A DNA stretch of 64,000 nucleotides, from positions 3,410,001 to 3,474,000 of the forward strand of contig NC_069105.1 of NCBI RefSeq assembly GCF_947172395.1. Reading direction: 5' to 3'. The notes under the pieces are model-generated. The model searched no databases. It saw nothing but the letters and a program-made list of their open reading frames with translations, and was not told the origin of the DNA. The position numbers and the translations under genes were made by a program. Positions 21,470 to 32,275 of the stretch are shown here, one piece after another (positions within the stretch are counted from its first letter, which is position 1; the number at the start of each line of letters is the position of its first letter). This stretch comes from Bicyclus anynana (Eukaryota > Arthropoda > Insecta > Lepidoptera > Nymphalidae).

Positions 21470-21889
21470 CCTATTGCTAGATCATGTAAGACCTTTAATA
21501 ATATCAGTTCTGAAGTAAAAATTTACTCTGAATCATTATATAGTTTTCAGAAAAAAATCATCTCTACTTGGTACTCTCATGACTAAAATGTGCTCACCTT
21601 ATTTTATTTTCTTTCTTTCCCTCATTTTTTCTTCTTTTTAAGTTAATAATATGACTGTTTTTTAATTGCGATATTTAAGTTATCTTTTATTTACTGTTCT
21701 ACTTCTTTATTTCATGTATGTTTATTTGTAAATAGTTACACACTTATAGTGATTTATAATTTTGTTACATTTTATTATTTTAGTCAGTATAAGTGATTGT
21801 AAATAAATAAAAATAAAAATAGATGTAGATGAGGAAGATCAAGGGCTCTTAGACAATAATTATTAGAGTTTCCGTTTGAATAACTAAAC
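21470..21889. other. Possible second retrotransposon 3' UTR
   Basis: AT-rich; 21720-21818 ends in aaataaataaaaataaaaat, which may be a poly-repeat tail. No coding part is seen. Confidence 0.3.
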
Positions 21890-22138
21890 TGTGTGTTGTT
21901 TAATCCAAAATCTCCTGTGTATCTGAAGGAGAAATTTACGTTTCAGGGAGTGCAGTCTGAACTGAGACAGTGTCGATTACTAACTCTATGTTTACCCGTG
22001 CATAAGACGAAATTTTATAAACATTCTTTCGTTGTGCAAGCCGTTAAGTTATGGAATGCTCTCCCTTTAAACATACGGCAATCAAAGACACTGGTCATTT
22101 TTAAAAATGCCGTAAAGACTCATTATCTGGTGCAGTAA
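21890..22138 (+). pseudogene. Non-LTR retrotransposon, C-terminal end
   Basis: The frame to the stop at 22136 reads LFNPKSPVYLKEKF, then LCLPVHKTKFYKHSFVVQAV, KLWNALPLNIRQSKTLVIFK and NAVKTHYL. The F-x-V-x-x-x-x-L-W-N-x-L-P-x-x-I-R ... F-K end is typical of CR1/Jockey-group reverse transcriptases of insects. 5' truncated. Confidence 0.75.
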
Positions 22139-22485
22139 AGACGATCTGTATATATTATTTCTTTTCAATATAAGGTATTTATTAGTATATTTTGATATGT
22201 ATTTTATTCATTATTGTAGGTATTTGTGTAATATTGTTTATGTATTAGGATGTAAATTATTTGTATGTATGTGTATTACTAATACTATGGTTATTTTTGT
22301 TTTACGCCACCTGCTGATGTCCTTAAGTTTTCCTAAACCGAAGGTTGCCTGGAAGAAATCGCTACTTAGCGATAAGGCCGCCTTTTGTATGCTGATCTCT
22401 TCTTAATTTGTTTTTTATTTCACTTGTTTTTGTCTTTGTGGTGTGCAAATAAAGTATATTTATCTTATTTATCTTATCTTAAACA
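22139..22485 (+). repeat. 3' UTR and (TTATC)n tail of that element
   Basis: Contains gaaggttgcctggaagaaat + cgctacttagcgataaggcc, a UTR block I know from many insect non-LTR elements, then a tail of ttatcttatttatcttatct. Fits the preceding coding end. Confidence 0.7.
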
Positions 22486-22786
22486 AGCAGACTTCTGTCA
22501 CTTGAATAAAATATTTATTCAGTTTCAGATAAAATACTTACAGGTTCGGCTCTTTGTTTGTGTTCGAGATACTAATAAACTAAGTTTGTGACGAACAGTA
22601 TTAAAACTTTGCTAAATAATTACTTTTCTTCATACATTTTAATAGGTTTATAAGTATTTAGGAAAAAACTTCCCTAACGAATATAATCTGCTTACGATTT
22701 TGAAGAGATCTGCCGCTTTTTTTTTTGAAAGAGAAAGGTATTGTTTTCTTTTGTATAATTTTGACAGTTTGTCGTTATAAATTATA
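22486..22786. other. Unassigned DNA
   Basis: Nothing recognised. Confidence 0.45.
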
Positions 22787-22965
22787 CTAACAAACGCCCG
22801 CGACTTTTGTGTTTATGTTTATATTTTTACATGTTGTAAAAATAAAAAACTACAACTCCTTTTTAGCCCTTTATAAGTAAAATAAAGGACTTTCCCTGCA
22901 AACTTTCTACCCCTATTTCCTCCCCCTTCTGACCAGACAGACAAAAAATAAAAAAAATATTTTTT
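22787..22965 (+). repeat. Repeat C fragment
   Basis: Starts caaacgcccgcgacttt and has aaggactttccctgcaaact + ttctacccctatttcctccc. Same family as 41017-41338. Confidence 0.55.
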
Positions 22966-23249
22966 TGGCTTCAGTATATATAGATATAGTTTATATTATT
23001 GGCCTCCAACAAAAAAAAATAAAATATATTCAATGTACTTTTATTATAAGTATTGGACTTTTATTATAAATAGTATCAACTTAGAGCCTGCATAGTAAAT
23101 CATACTACATTTTATGAAGGCTGTCAGTCTCTCAGCCTGGGCTTCTACCACTGGAAAGTAAGGTAGCCTAATATGGAGTTATTGTTTTAGAAGGTTTTAG
23201 GAGGCTATACCTTCAACCATGCAATTAATTATTTTTCCCATACTTTCCT

Positions 23250-23385
23250 TCATCATCACTACCATTGACAGCCTACAAACGTCCACTGCGGAACAAAGGC
23301 CTCTTAGCATAGCATCCAACGGCTCCCTGCAACAAGCTTGATGTCCTCGGTCCACCTAGTGAAGGGTCGACCAACGGTTCGCTTT
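23250..23385 (-). pseudogene. RTE 3' fragment with deletion
   Basis: catcatcactaccattgaca, aaacgtccactgcggaac, aagcttgatgtcctcggtcc match the RTE tail in reverse. The DVWKS-like stretch is deleted. Confidence 0.7.
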
Positions 23386-24220
23386 ACGGAATATTTTCCT
23401 AGCCATAATATTAAAAATAGTGTCCCACATTAGCTTCGCATCAATCTTTCGAGAAACACCGGTAAGATCAAACTTCAAACTGCAAAGCGAAGGGCTGCCA
23501 AGAAAGTACCACCACGATAGTTTAAATTCTAAAATTTCAAACGAAATTCACAAAAATAAAGGGCTGCTTACACCTATTCAATAACTGTCACAGTAATAAC
23601 AATTTTTCTCGTAAGCGCTCGGGTATATATCTCCCTTAGAATTTGAGAGCAGTTAGTTATCGTGGCGACAGAAACTGTTTCAAATGTACAAACTTGGTCC
23701 CTGAAGCGGCCGGTCTATATCATTGTTGTTGTGTTCGCTCAGTGCTGATCGCACATCTTTTACTATACTATACTATAACGTCCAACGAACCGCATCTGAG
23801 AACTGTAGGGGTTCGTTTATGCTGACGTACATTAATATTGTAACCATTGTGTAATGGAAAGCGCATATACGTCAGACACTTCCCGCGACTCGCGCTATTC
23901 AGTCGTTTGTATCATTAAATAAATAAATATCATTCTGCACTAAAGTGTCAGATTAATAGCAACCCCGAATAGTACTATACTCACTACAGAGACTACAATA
24001 GTTGCTAATGTGGTGACCCCGACGTGATATAGTTATAGATATCGTTGCTAAGAACAAAATTTTGCTAACCAAAAGTAACGCTTCTGAGTCCTAGTTTCAA
24101 TTCCCAGGGGTCAATTTAGGTTTTATAATATTTTTTTTAAATCTGCGATAGTTCTGAATCTGTAGGTGTTCGGCATAATGATTTCTATAACTAAAAAAAT
24201 ATTTTCCGTTCTGATTTGAT
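23386..24220 (+). other. Anonymous DNA with a possible Gypsy LTR end and primer site
   Basis: 23837-24010 starts tgtaaccattgtgtaatgga, contains attaaataaataaatatcat, and is followed by TGGTGACCCCGACGTGAT at 24011. That phrase resembles the tRNA-primer site plus leader of K02A2.6-type Gypsy elements (family knowledge, not checked). No gag follows, so at most a solo LTR with a stub remains. Confidence 0.35.
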
Positions 24221-24413
24221 ATCTATACTGAAGCTGAAGAGTTTGTTTGTTTGTTTGATTGAACGCGCTAATCTTAGGAACTATTGGACCGATTTGAAAA
24301 ATTCTTTCAGTTTTAGATAGCCTATTTATCGAGGAAGGCTATGGGTTATATATTATCCCAGTATTCCAACGGGAACGGGAACCACGCGGATGAAACCGCG
24401 CGGCGCCAGCTAG
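24221..24413 (-). repeat. Repeat A, full-length
   Basis: Reverse copy from atctatactgaagctgaaga to cgcgcggcgccagctag. Confidence 0.8.
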
Positions 24414-24608
24414 TTTGTTTTAGTGCTATAAATTAACGGAGCAACTTTCAAGTTTCTGCCTTCCAAAACATTAGTAAAATCACTACAAATAGACAAACTT
24501 GACGTTTCAAAAGAGTTTGTAAACTAAGCTTACTTGAAACAGAAGAGTTTTGAAAATAATATTTTTGTATTATATTTGTTTAAATTTGTCTAGTAGATTT
24601 AAGACATC

Positions 24609-24718
24609 AAACGGGTTGCAGGGAGCCACTGAATGCTGGCGGCTTGAGACCGATGTGCTTTGAAGTCCATGCAAAAATCCAGCAGTGGATCTGCTGACAA
24701 TGATGATGATTACTAGTA
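24609..24718 (+). pseudogene. RTE 3' end fragment
   Basis: catcaaacgggttgcaggga to tccagcagtgga, then an (ATG)n tail (aatgatgatgatta). Confidence 0.7.
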
Positions 24719-25293
24719 GATTATTACACATTTTTACATTCTGTCAGTCAATCATGATGAAAAGCGGTACGTACGGTGTCTCCTGTCAGGTATGCGATCA
24801 GTTTTAGGTGGGCGGTTTACATCAGTGTTTTTGAGTTAAGTTTAAAGAGCATATTTCATAACAAAATAACCTCTCGCTTCGGAAACCTTTGCGCCCCGAC
24901 AGCTGTTCGCTGGCTCAGTGAAAACTGCCCCTTTGTCATTTCTAAAGCTGCGTAAATAACTTTGTTCTAAATTATTATAGACTATTGGACACGCGTAACT
25001 TCGTCCACGATAATTTTGGATTGTTACCGTCCTGCGGGACTATAGCTCTCTTTTAGGCAATTTATGTTTAATGTGTTTTATCATAACTGTAAAATTTGAT
25101 AAAACCTAATAAAATTGAAGACTTTGAAAACCCCCGAGTGTCATGAAATTATTAATTACACTATTGATCAGGTCATCAATATCCATCTAGATCCAATGAA
25201 TTCGCCAAAGGCCCTCAGATGGTTTGGTAACGATGGTCTAACCTACGTATCCCTTTGTAGTTCTTACCTCTTTGCTCTATTGATTTCTTTCAG
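24719..25293. other. Unassigned DNA
   Basis: Only a heavily decayed repeat B-like patch near 24985-25070 (gcgtaacttcgtccacgata). Confidence 0.4.
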
Positions 25294-25382
25294 GTATCAA
25301 GGGTTGATACTACTAAGTAGTACCAATCTTGACTAATCTAGTATCAAGGGTTGATACTACTAAGTAGTACCAATCTTGACTA
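25294..25382 (+). repeat. 47-bp exact tandem duplication
   Basis: The 42-bp block gtatcaagggttgatactac + taagtagtaccaatcttgac + ta occurs at 25294 and again at 25341 with no difference. Each copy holds a TACTACTAAGTAGTA near-palindrome. Confidence 0.9.
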
Positions 25383-25879
25383 TTTACAATTTAAAATGTT
25401 GTTATTTATAAAAGTTATTAAAATAGGGATTTCAAGAACGTGTAGTACTTTTTAATAGAGTTTTAATGGCATGAAAAAACTATTTTACCTAAAAAATGTG
25501 TTCCGACCTTATGCGTAGGAGGCGTCGTCTTCAACGATCATCGACCCCATGACCTCTCAGTGTCGATACCGACCTCAACTTTAGAACTTTCGAGGCATTG
25601 TTTTAGGCATTGTTCAAAAGGCATAAAGCCATTTGTGAGATAAATTCTAGAAATGTTTTAAAATGTCTCCACCCAGCCATGCTCGGTGTTTGTTATTATT
25701 TGCGTTGCAACACATAGAATCCACTTCACGCCACTATACTTTATCGTTTTAAGGACGTGTTTTATGTCACTTGTACGTACTAAATGAAATACACGGACGG
25801 TAAATTGTGCAAACATTCTGTTTATTCAAACAACTAGTGCAGTAGTACGATGAGCTGGTGTACGTTGGGATCCCAATGT
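25383..25879. other. Unassigned DNA
   Basis: Nothing recognised. Confidence 0.45.
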
Positions 25880-26225
25880 GACGGCCTCCGTGGCGCAGTG
25901 GTATGCGCGGTGGATTTACAAGATGGAGGCCCTGGGTTCGATCCCCGACTGGGCACATTGAGATTTTCTTAATTTGTCCAGGTCTGGCTGGTGGGAGACT
26001 TTGGCCGTGGCTAGTTACCACCCTACCGGCAAAAACGTACCGCCAAGCAATTAAGCGTTCCGGTACGATGCAGTGTAGAAAGCGAAAGGGGTGTGGATTT
26101 TCATCCTCCTCCTAACAAGTTAGCCCGCTTCCATCTTCGACTGCATCATCACTTACCATCAGGTGAGATTGTAGCTTGACTACAATCTAACTAACCTGTA
26201 AAGAATAAAAAAAATAAAAAAAAAA
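25880..26225 (+). mobile_element. SINE A, full-length
   Basis: GACGGCCTCCGTGGCGCAGT head, GGGTTCGATCCCCGA B box, complete body and A-rich tail. The open frames across it (for example 25903-26115) are artefacts of the SINE. Confidence 0.9.
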
Positions 26226-26232
26226 GTGCAAG

Positions 26233-26955
26233 AATGGTGACCTCGCGCCGGAAAGCGTAGTCGAATTCTGGCGCCTCTCCTGTTTGCTCCTAATAATGTG
26301 TAGATACCTAGGATACTAAATTAGCAGTGTAAAGTGAGAATGGAACGGGAAGATCTTGACCATACTCTAATAATAATAATAATCGTTTATTTCTTAGTAA
26401 TATACAGTTTTAACAAATAGGGGCTGAAACCTCCTTGTAGGTATATAATAACCCGTGTTAGGAGGCTTCGCTCTTCTATAACATAGGTATTAAAATTACT
26501 AAATTAACAAATGGTTTTTTCTTAACAATTATAATTACTCACCAGTTATCACAAAAGTGTGTGCGTGAGTGTGATGTGTGTGCGTGTGGATGTTTGTATG
26601 CAAGTGAGTGTAAAGGTGTATTAAATTTATGTCTACGTCAATTTGAGTTTATTTAATAATAGTGATTCTGTTTCTTCATAACTTTTTGTTTTTAGCCAGT
26701 TTGTAAGTGTAATTTTTATTTCGTGAAACTTAGTTGGGTAAATATTAAGCGTTTCGTTAATTTTATTATACAGGTTTGCTGATTTTACCCGATACTGATT
26801 CTGAGAAAATGAGGTTTTTACAGCTGATACATTAATAACATTAATATACTCTGGGGTGACCAATTGAAAATCAGGCGCAGTACCGTCTACGGTTGACTAG
26901 GATTATCATTTAGGCGCTCTATAGAATTTGGCGTCTGGAGTGACTGCTTCGTTCA
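26233..26955 (+). repeat. Repeat F, split by a retrotransposon
   Basis: 26240-26368 and 26852-26955 are the halves of one repeat F, as shown by the intact copy at 51993-52235 (ggcgcctctcctgtttgctc; ggggtgaccaattgaaaatc; tttggcgtctggag). The 7-bp atactct is duplicated at the insertion edges (26362-26368, 26846-26852). Confidence 0.85.
26369..26845 (-). pseudogene. CR1-like retrotransposon, C-terminal end, nested
   Basis: Minus strand, stop at 26633-26635. The coding end includes QYRVKSANLYNKINETLNIY, KFHEIKITLTNWL and KSYEETESLL, a pattern of non-LTR reverse transcriptase ends (R-x-x-N-L-Y-N-K-I ... L-x-x-W-L ... Y). The UTR follows leftward and ends in (TTATTA)n at 26369. The ATG of the apparent frame (26863) lies in repeat F and is not the element's own. 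Confidence 0.6.
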
Positions 26956-26986
26956 CCGAATGGACGGGCCGGTTGGTTGCACCGTT

Positions 26987-27116
26987 GACATCAAGCGGGA
27001 AATAAGGAGCCGCTGAATACCAGCGACATAGACCGCGGTCTTTGAAAATCCTTGCAAAATGTCTATGTCCAGCAGTGGACTTTCATCGCTATGACGATGG
27101 TGAAGATGATAGTGAT
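26987..27116 (+). pseudogene. RTE 3' end fragment
   Basis: gacatcaagcgggaaataag through ctatgtccagcagtggac, ending in (GATGAT)-like repeats. Confidence 0.7.
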
Positions 27117-27172
27117 GATACATGCATACTTAAAAATAAAGATCTTTTTTTCTTTCTTCTTCTTTCTTTGCA
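27117..27172 (+). repeat. Short copy of the aaataaagat(CTTT)n 3' end
   Basis: acttaaaaataaagatcttt + ttttctttcttcttctttct, as at 9846 and 61905. Confidence 0.5.
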
Positions 27173-27353
27173 TAATGGGTGTAGAAATAGCAGCGTTTGA
27201 AATCAATTAAAATGTACTATAGTTTACGGTTAATAATATTAATTCCGTTGAACCCGTTTTTCGGGCTACGTGTCTTGCTACTGTCATTAGATCCGCCATC
27301 TGTTGTAATAATTAAAAATTAAAAAAAAAATTAAAAAAAAAAAATACTATAAT

Positions 27354-27446
27354 ACAAGTTCGTCGAACACGCTCGACGCGATGCGCTGGTACTATAAGTA
27401 ATTAATGCTACGTAGAACAAGTTCGTCGAACATGCTCGACGCGACG
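27354..27446 (+). repeat. 64-bp direct repeat next to the satellite
   Basis: caagttcgtcgaacacgctc + gacgcga (27355) recurs as caagttcgtcgaacatgctc + gacgcga (27419). Probably a degenerate edge of the tandem array. Confidence 0.75.
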
Positions 27447-27479
27447 TGCTGCTGTGTGTTGCCAGTAATAACGTCCACT

Positions 27480-28350
27480 ATGAACACGGCACTTCCCCGA
27501 ACACTCAGATTTTACGACGCGCCACATTTACTGGTGCCTGCTGGTGATCAAATAATAATGCGTCCACAATGTTGGATGCGGGCTACCGCTGGTTAGCACC
27601 TACGCTTATGTAGTATCTAGGCAACGGAGCTTCGCATCGGTTTTTGTATGTCAACGGTTTTTGTCAACGCTATTTATGTCAACTGTTTTTTGTCAACACT
27701 TTTTTGTCAACGGTTTTTTGTGTAAACAGTGAGATTTTACGATGCGCCTTATTTACTGGTGCCTGCTGGTGATCAAATAATAATGCGTCCACAATGTTGG
27801 ATGCGGGCTACCGCTGGTTAGCACCTATGCTTATGTAGTATCTAGTCAACTGAGCATCGGTATTTGTATGTCAACGGTTTTTTGTCAAAGCTTTTTATGT
27901 CAACGGTTTTTTGTCAACACTTTTTTTGTCAACGCTTTATTTGTATAAACAGTGAGATTTTACGATGCGCCTCATTTACTGGTGCTTGTTGGTGATCAAA
28001 TAATGATGCGTCCACAAAGTTGGATGCGGACTACCGCCTGTTAGCACCTACGCTTATGTATCTGGGCAACTGAGATTCGCATCGGTTTTTGTATGTCAAC
28101 GGTTTTTTGACAACGCTTTTTATGTCAAAGGTTTTTTGTCAACACTTTTTTGTCAACGGTTTTTTGTCAACGCTTTATTTGTATAAACAGTGAGATTTTT
28201 ACTGTTGCCTGCTGGTGATCAAATAGTCGTAATAATGCGTCCACAATGTTGGATGCGGGCTACCACTGGTTAGCATCTATGCTTATGCAGTTTATGGATG
28301 ACAGAGCTTCGCAGTGATTTTTTGTCAACCGTATTTTTAGTCAAAGTTTT
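27480..28350 (+). repeat. 224-bp satellite array, about four units
   Basis: The anchor cgtccacaatgttggatgcg starts at 27561, 27785, 28009 and 28238, giving periods of 224, 224 and 229. Each unit has a unique part (agattttacgatgcgcc, tttactggtgcctgctggtg, taccgctggttagcacct) and an inner run of GTCAACGGTTTTTT / GTCAACGCTTTTTAT repeats of about 18-20 bp. Non-coding. Confidence 0.9.
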
Positions 28351-29136
28351 TTGTCACCGTCACTTTCCTGCACTTGAGTTAGAAACTGATTTTTCAAATG
28401 TTATGAAGCCAATTTCGAGGTATAAATAAAAAAATCGTGTGCGTCTCGGAATGCACGACAGAAGAGATAACTTTAATCTGCTCCCGTATGTGTGAGAGAA
28501 AGGGAAGCAACACATAGTGGCGCCGTAACGCGTTACGTATTCCATAAGAAGTTATAACTTCAAAAAAGAATTATCAAAATCGGACTACTCCGTAAAAAGT
28601 TATGCGTGGTCATACATTATAATTAATAAGACAACAATCAATAATCCCATCCAATTTATTTTTCAAATTTATATGGGACTAATTCCGAAGTTCCTTTCCT
28701 TTTTAACAAAACATAGTTATCAAAAACGAACCATTTAATAAAATGTTACCTTTGGATGAAAAACAACTATTCTGATAAGGTCTATCTGTCAGTTAAACGC
28801 TAAATGAAATAACTAAAGTAGTTTAGTAAATGATACCAGATGTTCTTGCAGGTTTAAGATCATACGTTTGAGTTTTCCACATACACTAAGTGTTTCCTTT
28901 GTAATTTATTGCGTACTTTGCGGTTAAATTATGGTTTTCTTGCAGAATTTTCACCGCCCGGTGAAACGTTTGGATGGAGTAAATGGTTTATTAAGATCTT
29001 CTTGCAATTGGTGTAGCCTTATCATATGGATTAATAGTCTGCAATGTCGTAAGGCGTATTGTTATAAGTTTCTCGATTACAGGTGATATTAACGTTCAGT
29101 GTTTATGTTATTGTAGAGGGTAAGTATCAGTGTTGG
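28351..29136. other. Unassigned DNA upstream of a candidate promoter
   Basis: No repeat or gene recognised; one of the longer stretches without interspersed repeats. Confidence 0.45.
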
Positions 29137-29144
29137 TATAAATA
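29137..29144 (+). promoter_or_regulatory. TATA box of a candidate host promoter
   Basis: TATAAATA, followed 31 bp downstream (about 29168) by gcgcagttg, which fits an arthropod initiator position. A 115-bp leader leads to the ATG at 29284. Inference from motifs only. Confidence 0.4.
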
Positions 29145-29283
29145 AGAGGGTATTTCATGAATTGAGCGCAGTTGTTTGTTAGGCAGCGTAGCGCCACCGT
29201 CACGCTGCCACTCGTGTCAGTGATTTTGTGCAATAATGTTTTGTGTTGTATTTATTGTTTATCATTAATTATTTAGTGTGGGC

Positions 29284-29308
29284 ATGGAGAACATGTCGAG
29301 TAGGGAAG
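29284..29308 (+). CDS. Candidate first coding exon, host gene unknown
   Basis: ATG at 29284 is the first ATG that stays open to a donor: MENMSSRE plus one base, followed directly by the consensus donor g|gtgagt (29309). A second ATG lies three codons in. With the TATA box at 29137 this makes a coherent promoter, leader and exon, and no mobile element is recognised over it. The exon ends in phase 1. An acceptor at 63797 in the window opens the only readable frame with the matching phase, but other exons or a partner beyond the window are just as possible. Function unknown. Confidence 0.3.
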
Positions 29309-29567
29309 GTGAGTTTTATTGCATTCTAAAGGGATCCCTTAAATCTACTCCCATTGTCACAAGTCCTGGATCCTGCTTGAAAGTTGAATTATAAAACTTT
29401 AATCTTGCCTAATTATTCAAAAACCATTAGCTCTGGAGCTCTAACTGTACTATATTTAAAAAAAAATATTCTATAAAACAGTTACTATGCTTTAATTTAT
29501 AACCCACATCATAAGCTTTTTTATTTTATTCATAATTTAAATATTTCATGAAAGTAGATATACTAAC

Positions 29568-29715
29568 TTTTTTTTTCATTCTGTCACCTGATGGCAAGTG
29601 ATGATGCAATCTAAAATGGAAGCAGGCTAACTTGTTTGAAATAGGATGAAAATCCCTTTCGGTTTCTACATCGTACTGGAACGCAATATCGCTTGGCGGT
29701 ACGTCTTTTGCCGGT
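29568..29715 (-). mobile_element. SINE A fragment (3' part)
   Basis: ctgtcacctgatggcaagtg to cgcttggcggtacgtctttt; head missing. Confidence 0.8.
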
Positions 29716-29902
29716 ATAAACGTTTTTCAAACACTTAATTCAAAGGCAGACATAAAAATATTAATAGACATATTATGAAAACATATTCAAAGTCAAAATT
29801 TATTTATTCAGTGAAAACATTTGTTCATTTCTAATTGTCATGAAACATTATTGTTTTTTTTACAAAAGACGTAAATAAACCTTTTTTTATGTTTATTGTG
29901 AA

Positions 29903-30135
29903 CTAGCCGACGCCTGCGATTTCGTCCGCGTGAAATTCAGTTTTTCACAAATCCCGCGGGAACCATGCATTTTTCCGGAATGAAAAGTAGCCTATGTGTT
30001 AATCCAGAGTAAATCTATTTCCATTCCAAATTTCAGTTAAATCGCTTCAGTAGCCGCAGCGTAAAAGAGGAACAAACATACTTACACACTTTTACACATA
30101 CACACAAACATTCGCATTTATAATATTAGTGTGAT
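29903..30135 (+). repeat. Repeat B, full-length
   Basis: CTAGCCGACGCCTGCGATTT start, cccgcgggaaccatgcattt, aaatcgcttcagtagccgc, end tataatattagtgtgat. Confidence 0.8.
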
Positions 30136-30693
30136 AGTGTGATTAGTGTGTAGGTGAAAAGTCTAGTTGATAGCTTAAAATTAAAGTTTATTTTCTAGAT
30201 ATAGATAGTACCTATTCTTAGGTGTGTTCACTCAGCGGCTTATTTTCCAAGCGACTATGCAAAGTGCATTGCCGCACGCCTTTGCTACAGAATTACTTGC
30301 CGCGAAGCAAGATCGCATAAAGACAAGAATGAAAAGTCTTTTACTGGAGCTCCTTTATCCTTTTCTTTAGCGTGAAAAACGAAAAAACGACCTTAATTGC
30401 GCTTTCCATTCAAAATTCACAAAAAATTTAAAGAAATAGGTGAGCACCTCGAAAAATTCTGCATAATGGTAGGTAGGTAAGGTGTTTAAAGCAGTTTGAA
30501 ACAGAAATGTTACCTCCTCATACATTTATTAAAGTATTTTTCAAATAGCATGGGTACGGTGACATTTGCCTAATGACGTCCACAATATGTACTATTATCG
30601 CGAAACGCGGGCAACTTTCAAGAGAGAAACGAACTGTCATCGGCTCCATGCTACCTGAAAAAGACTTTAATTTTCAAACCGTTAGCGTTTCAA
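30136..30693. other. Unassigned DNA
   Basis: Nothing recognised. Confidence 0.45.
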
Positions 30694-30747
30694 CATTATC
30701 AGCCAATGGACGTCCACTGTTGGACACAGACTTTATGCAAGAGGCCT
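30694..30747 (-). pseudogene. Small RTE tail fragment
   Basis: cattatcagccaatggacgt + ccactgttggaca, then gcaagaggc; only the last ~50 bp of the RTE end. Confidence 0.65.
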
Positions 30748-30794
30748 GTGTTAGCGTTTGTAGAACTCTAAGTTCTCTAACTACGATCGACTTG

Positions 30795-30880
30795 ATCTTG
30801 GATGCCGAAGATTCGATTCCCATGGCTGCAAAATTATTTGTGTGATGAACATGGAAGTTTTCCTGTGTTAATAATTTAAA
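30795..30880 (+). mobile_element. SINE D fragment
   Basis: gattcgattcccatggctgc (B box) then tgtgatgaacatggaagttt + tcctgtgtt. Same layout as 55889-56015. Confidence 0.5.
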
Positions 30881-30885
30881 GAGAA

Positions 30886-31062
30886 AGGACATAAGAGTAG
30901 AGGAAGGCCAAAGAAGAGATGGTTGGATTGTGTGAAAGAGGACATATTATGTGTAAAAGGAGTGGATGATAAATTTACGAGTAATAGAGACGAATGGAAA
31001 ATATTGACATGTTTTTCCGACCCCACTTAAGTGGGATAAGGGTAAGGAGATGATGAGGAATA
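30886..31062 (+). pseudogene. Second RTE-like family, C-terminal end
   Basis: Reads R-G-R-P-K-K-R-W-L-D-C-V-K-E-D, then G-V-D and N-R-D-E-W-K, ending SDPT before a stop, and a tail gggataagggtaaggagatg. The GRPKKRW + D + W ... ADP/SDP end is typical of a different RTE-type family from the one that dominates this window. Confidence 0.7.
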
Positions 31063-31671
31063 ATTTAAAGAGAAATGATTTGTATTTTTGTATGTAACGA
31101 ATAAACTCAAAAATACATGACCGAATTGATCTTTCACCAATAGAAAACTACATTATCAGGGAGTAACGGAGGCTATTTATCCCCATATTCCCACAGGGGT
31201 GAAACTGAGAGGTTCTGCTTAATTCTGAATATGTTAAAATTACGTTAGAGTTAAGAATAATTATAAATAACATTTTATTAATATAAGCACGTGCAATTGT
31301 GAAGAATATTCAGCTAATATTATTATATTACTAAGCAAACGATTTTCGCTTAAAGATGGCTGCTCAAAAGGAAATTCCTTTGAATAAAGATGGCGCGCGA
31401 AAGCCTGCGTCACATTAATCTAAATTTCGCAGTGAAAATTAATGCGCACGTAAATTTTGCGGACTTAAACACACACGTCTGGAGTTAACTTAGATTTTCG
31501 TAAATGGCGCTATAATTTTATACTCATATTTTAATTTTAATATATTTTAATTTGCCCCAAGATAAAGTTTAGTCTACCTGTATTAATCTAATAAAAATTC
31601 TGCATGCCTGTGGTATTAATTATTGCTGCTTTCTTGAAATTAAATGTTGTAAATAATGAGGATTAATAATG
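31063..31671. other. Unassigned DNA
   Basis: Nothing recognised. Confidence 0.45.
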
Positions 31672-31930
31672 AGCCGTGATAGCCTAGTGGATATGACCGC
31701 TGCCTCCGATTCCGGAGGGTTTGAATCCGGTCCGGGGCATGCACAACTTTTCAGTTGTGTGCATTTTAAGAAATTAAATATCACGTGTCTTAAACGGTGA
31801 AGGAAAACTATCGTGAGGAAACCTGCATACGAGAGAATTCTCTTAATTCTGCGTGTGTGAAGTCTGTCAATCCGCATTAGGTCAGCGTGGTGGACTATTG
31901 GCCTAACCCCTCTCATTATGAGAGGACTCG
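31672..31930 (+). mobile_element. SINE B, head and most of body
   Basis: AGCCGTGATAGCCTAGTGGA start; B box decayed (gggtttgaatccgg). It breaks off at gaggactcgaga and passes straight into RTE sequence. Confidence 0.85.
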
Positions 31931-32275
31931 AGATAGAACGAGCTATGCTCGGAGTATCCCTGCGTGATTGAATCAGGAATAAGGAGATCCGTAGAAGAAC
32001 CAGTCACTGACATAGCCCTGAAACGGCAATGGGCGAGGCACATAGTTCGAAGACCCGATGGTTTTCCCAGAGACCCGATGGTTTTCCCGGAGACCCGATT
32101 CCCATGGTGCTGGAATGGCGACCCCATGATCGACCTCCCACCAAATGGACTGACGACATCAAGCGAGACTCAGGAAATCGCTGGATGCAGGTGGCTCAGG
32201 TTCGTGATGTTTGGAAGTTCCTACAAAAGGCCTATGTCCTGCAGTGGACGTCCATTTATATCCGTTGAAGAAGAA
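31931..32275 (+). pseudogene. RTE 3' end fused to SINE B
   Basis: Starts inside the RTE at cgagctatgctcggagtatc and runs to gcagtggacgtcc. It contains a TGA in place of a sense codon at 31968 and a 20-bp unit (agacccgatggttttcccgg type) repeated 2.4 times at 32051-32099. The tail is aagaagaag rather than (ATG)n. Confidence 0.8.

Noticed and set aside
25767..26115. Frames on both strands over 25.8-26.1 kb
   Set aside because: Translations of SINE A.
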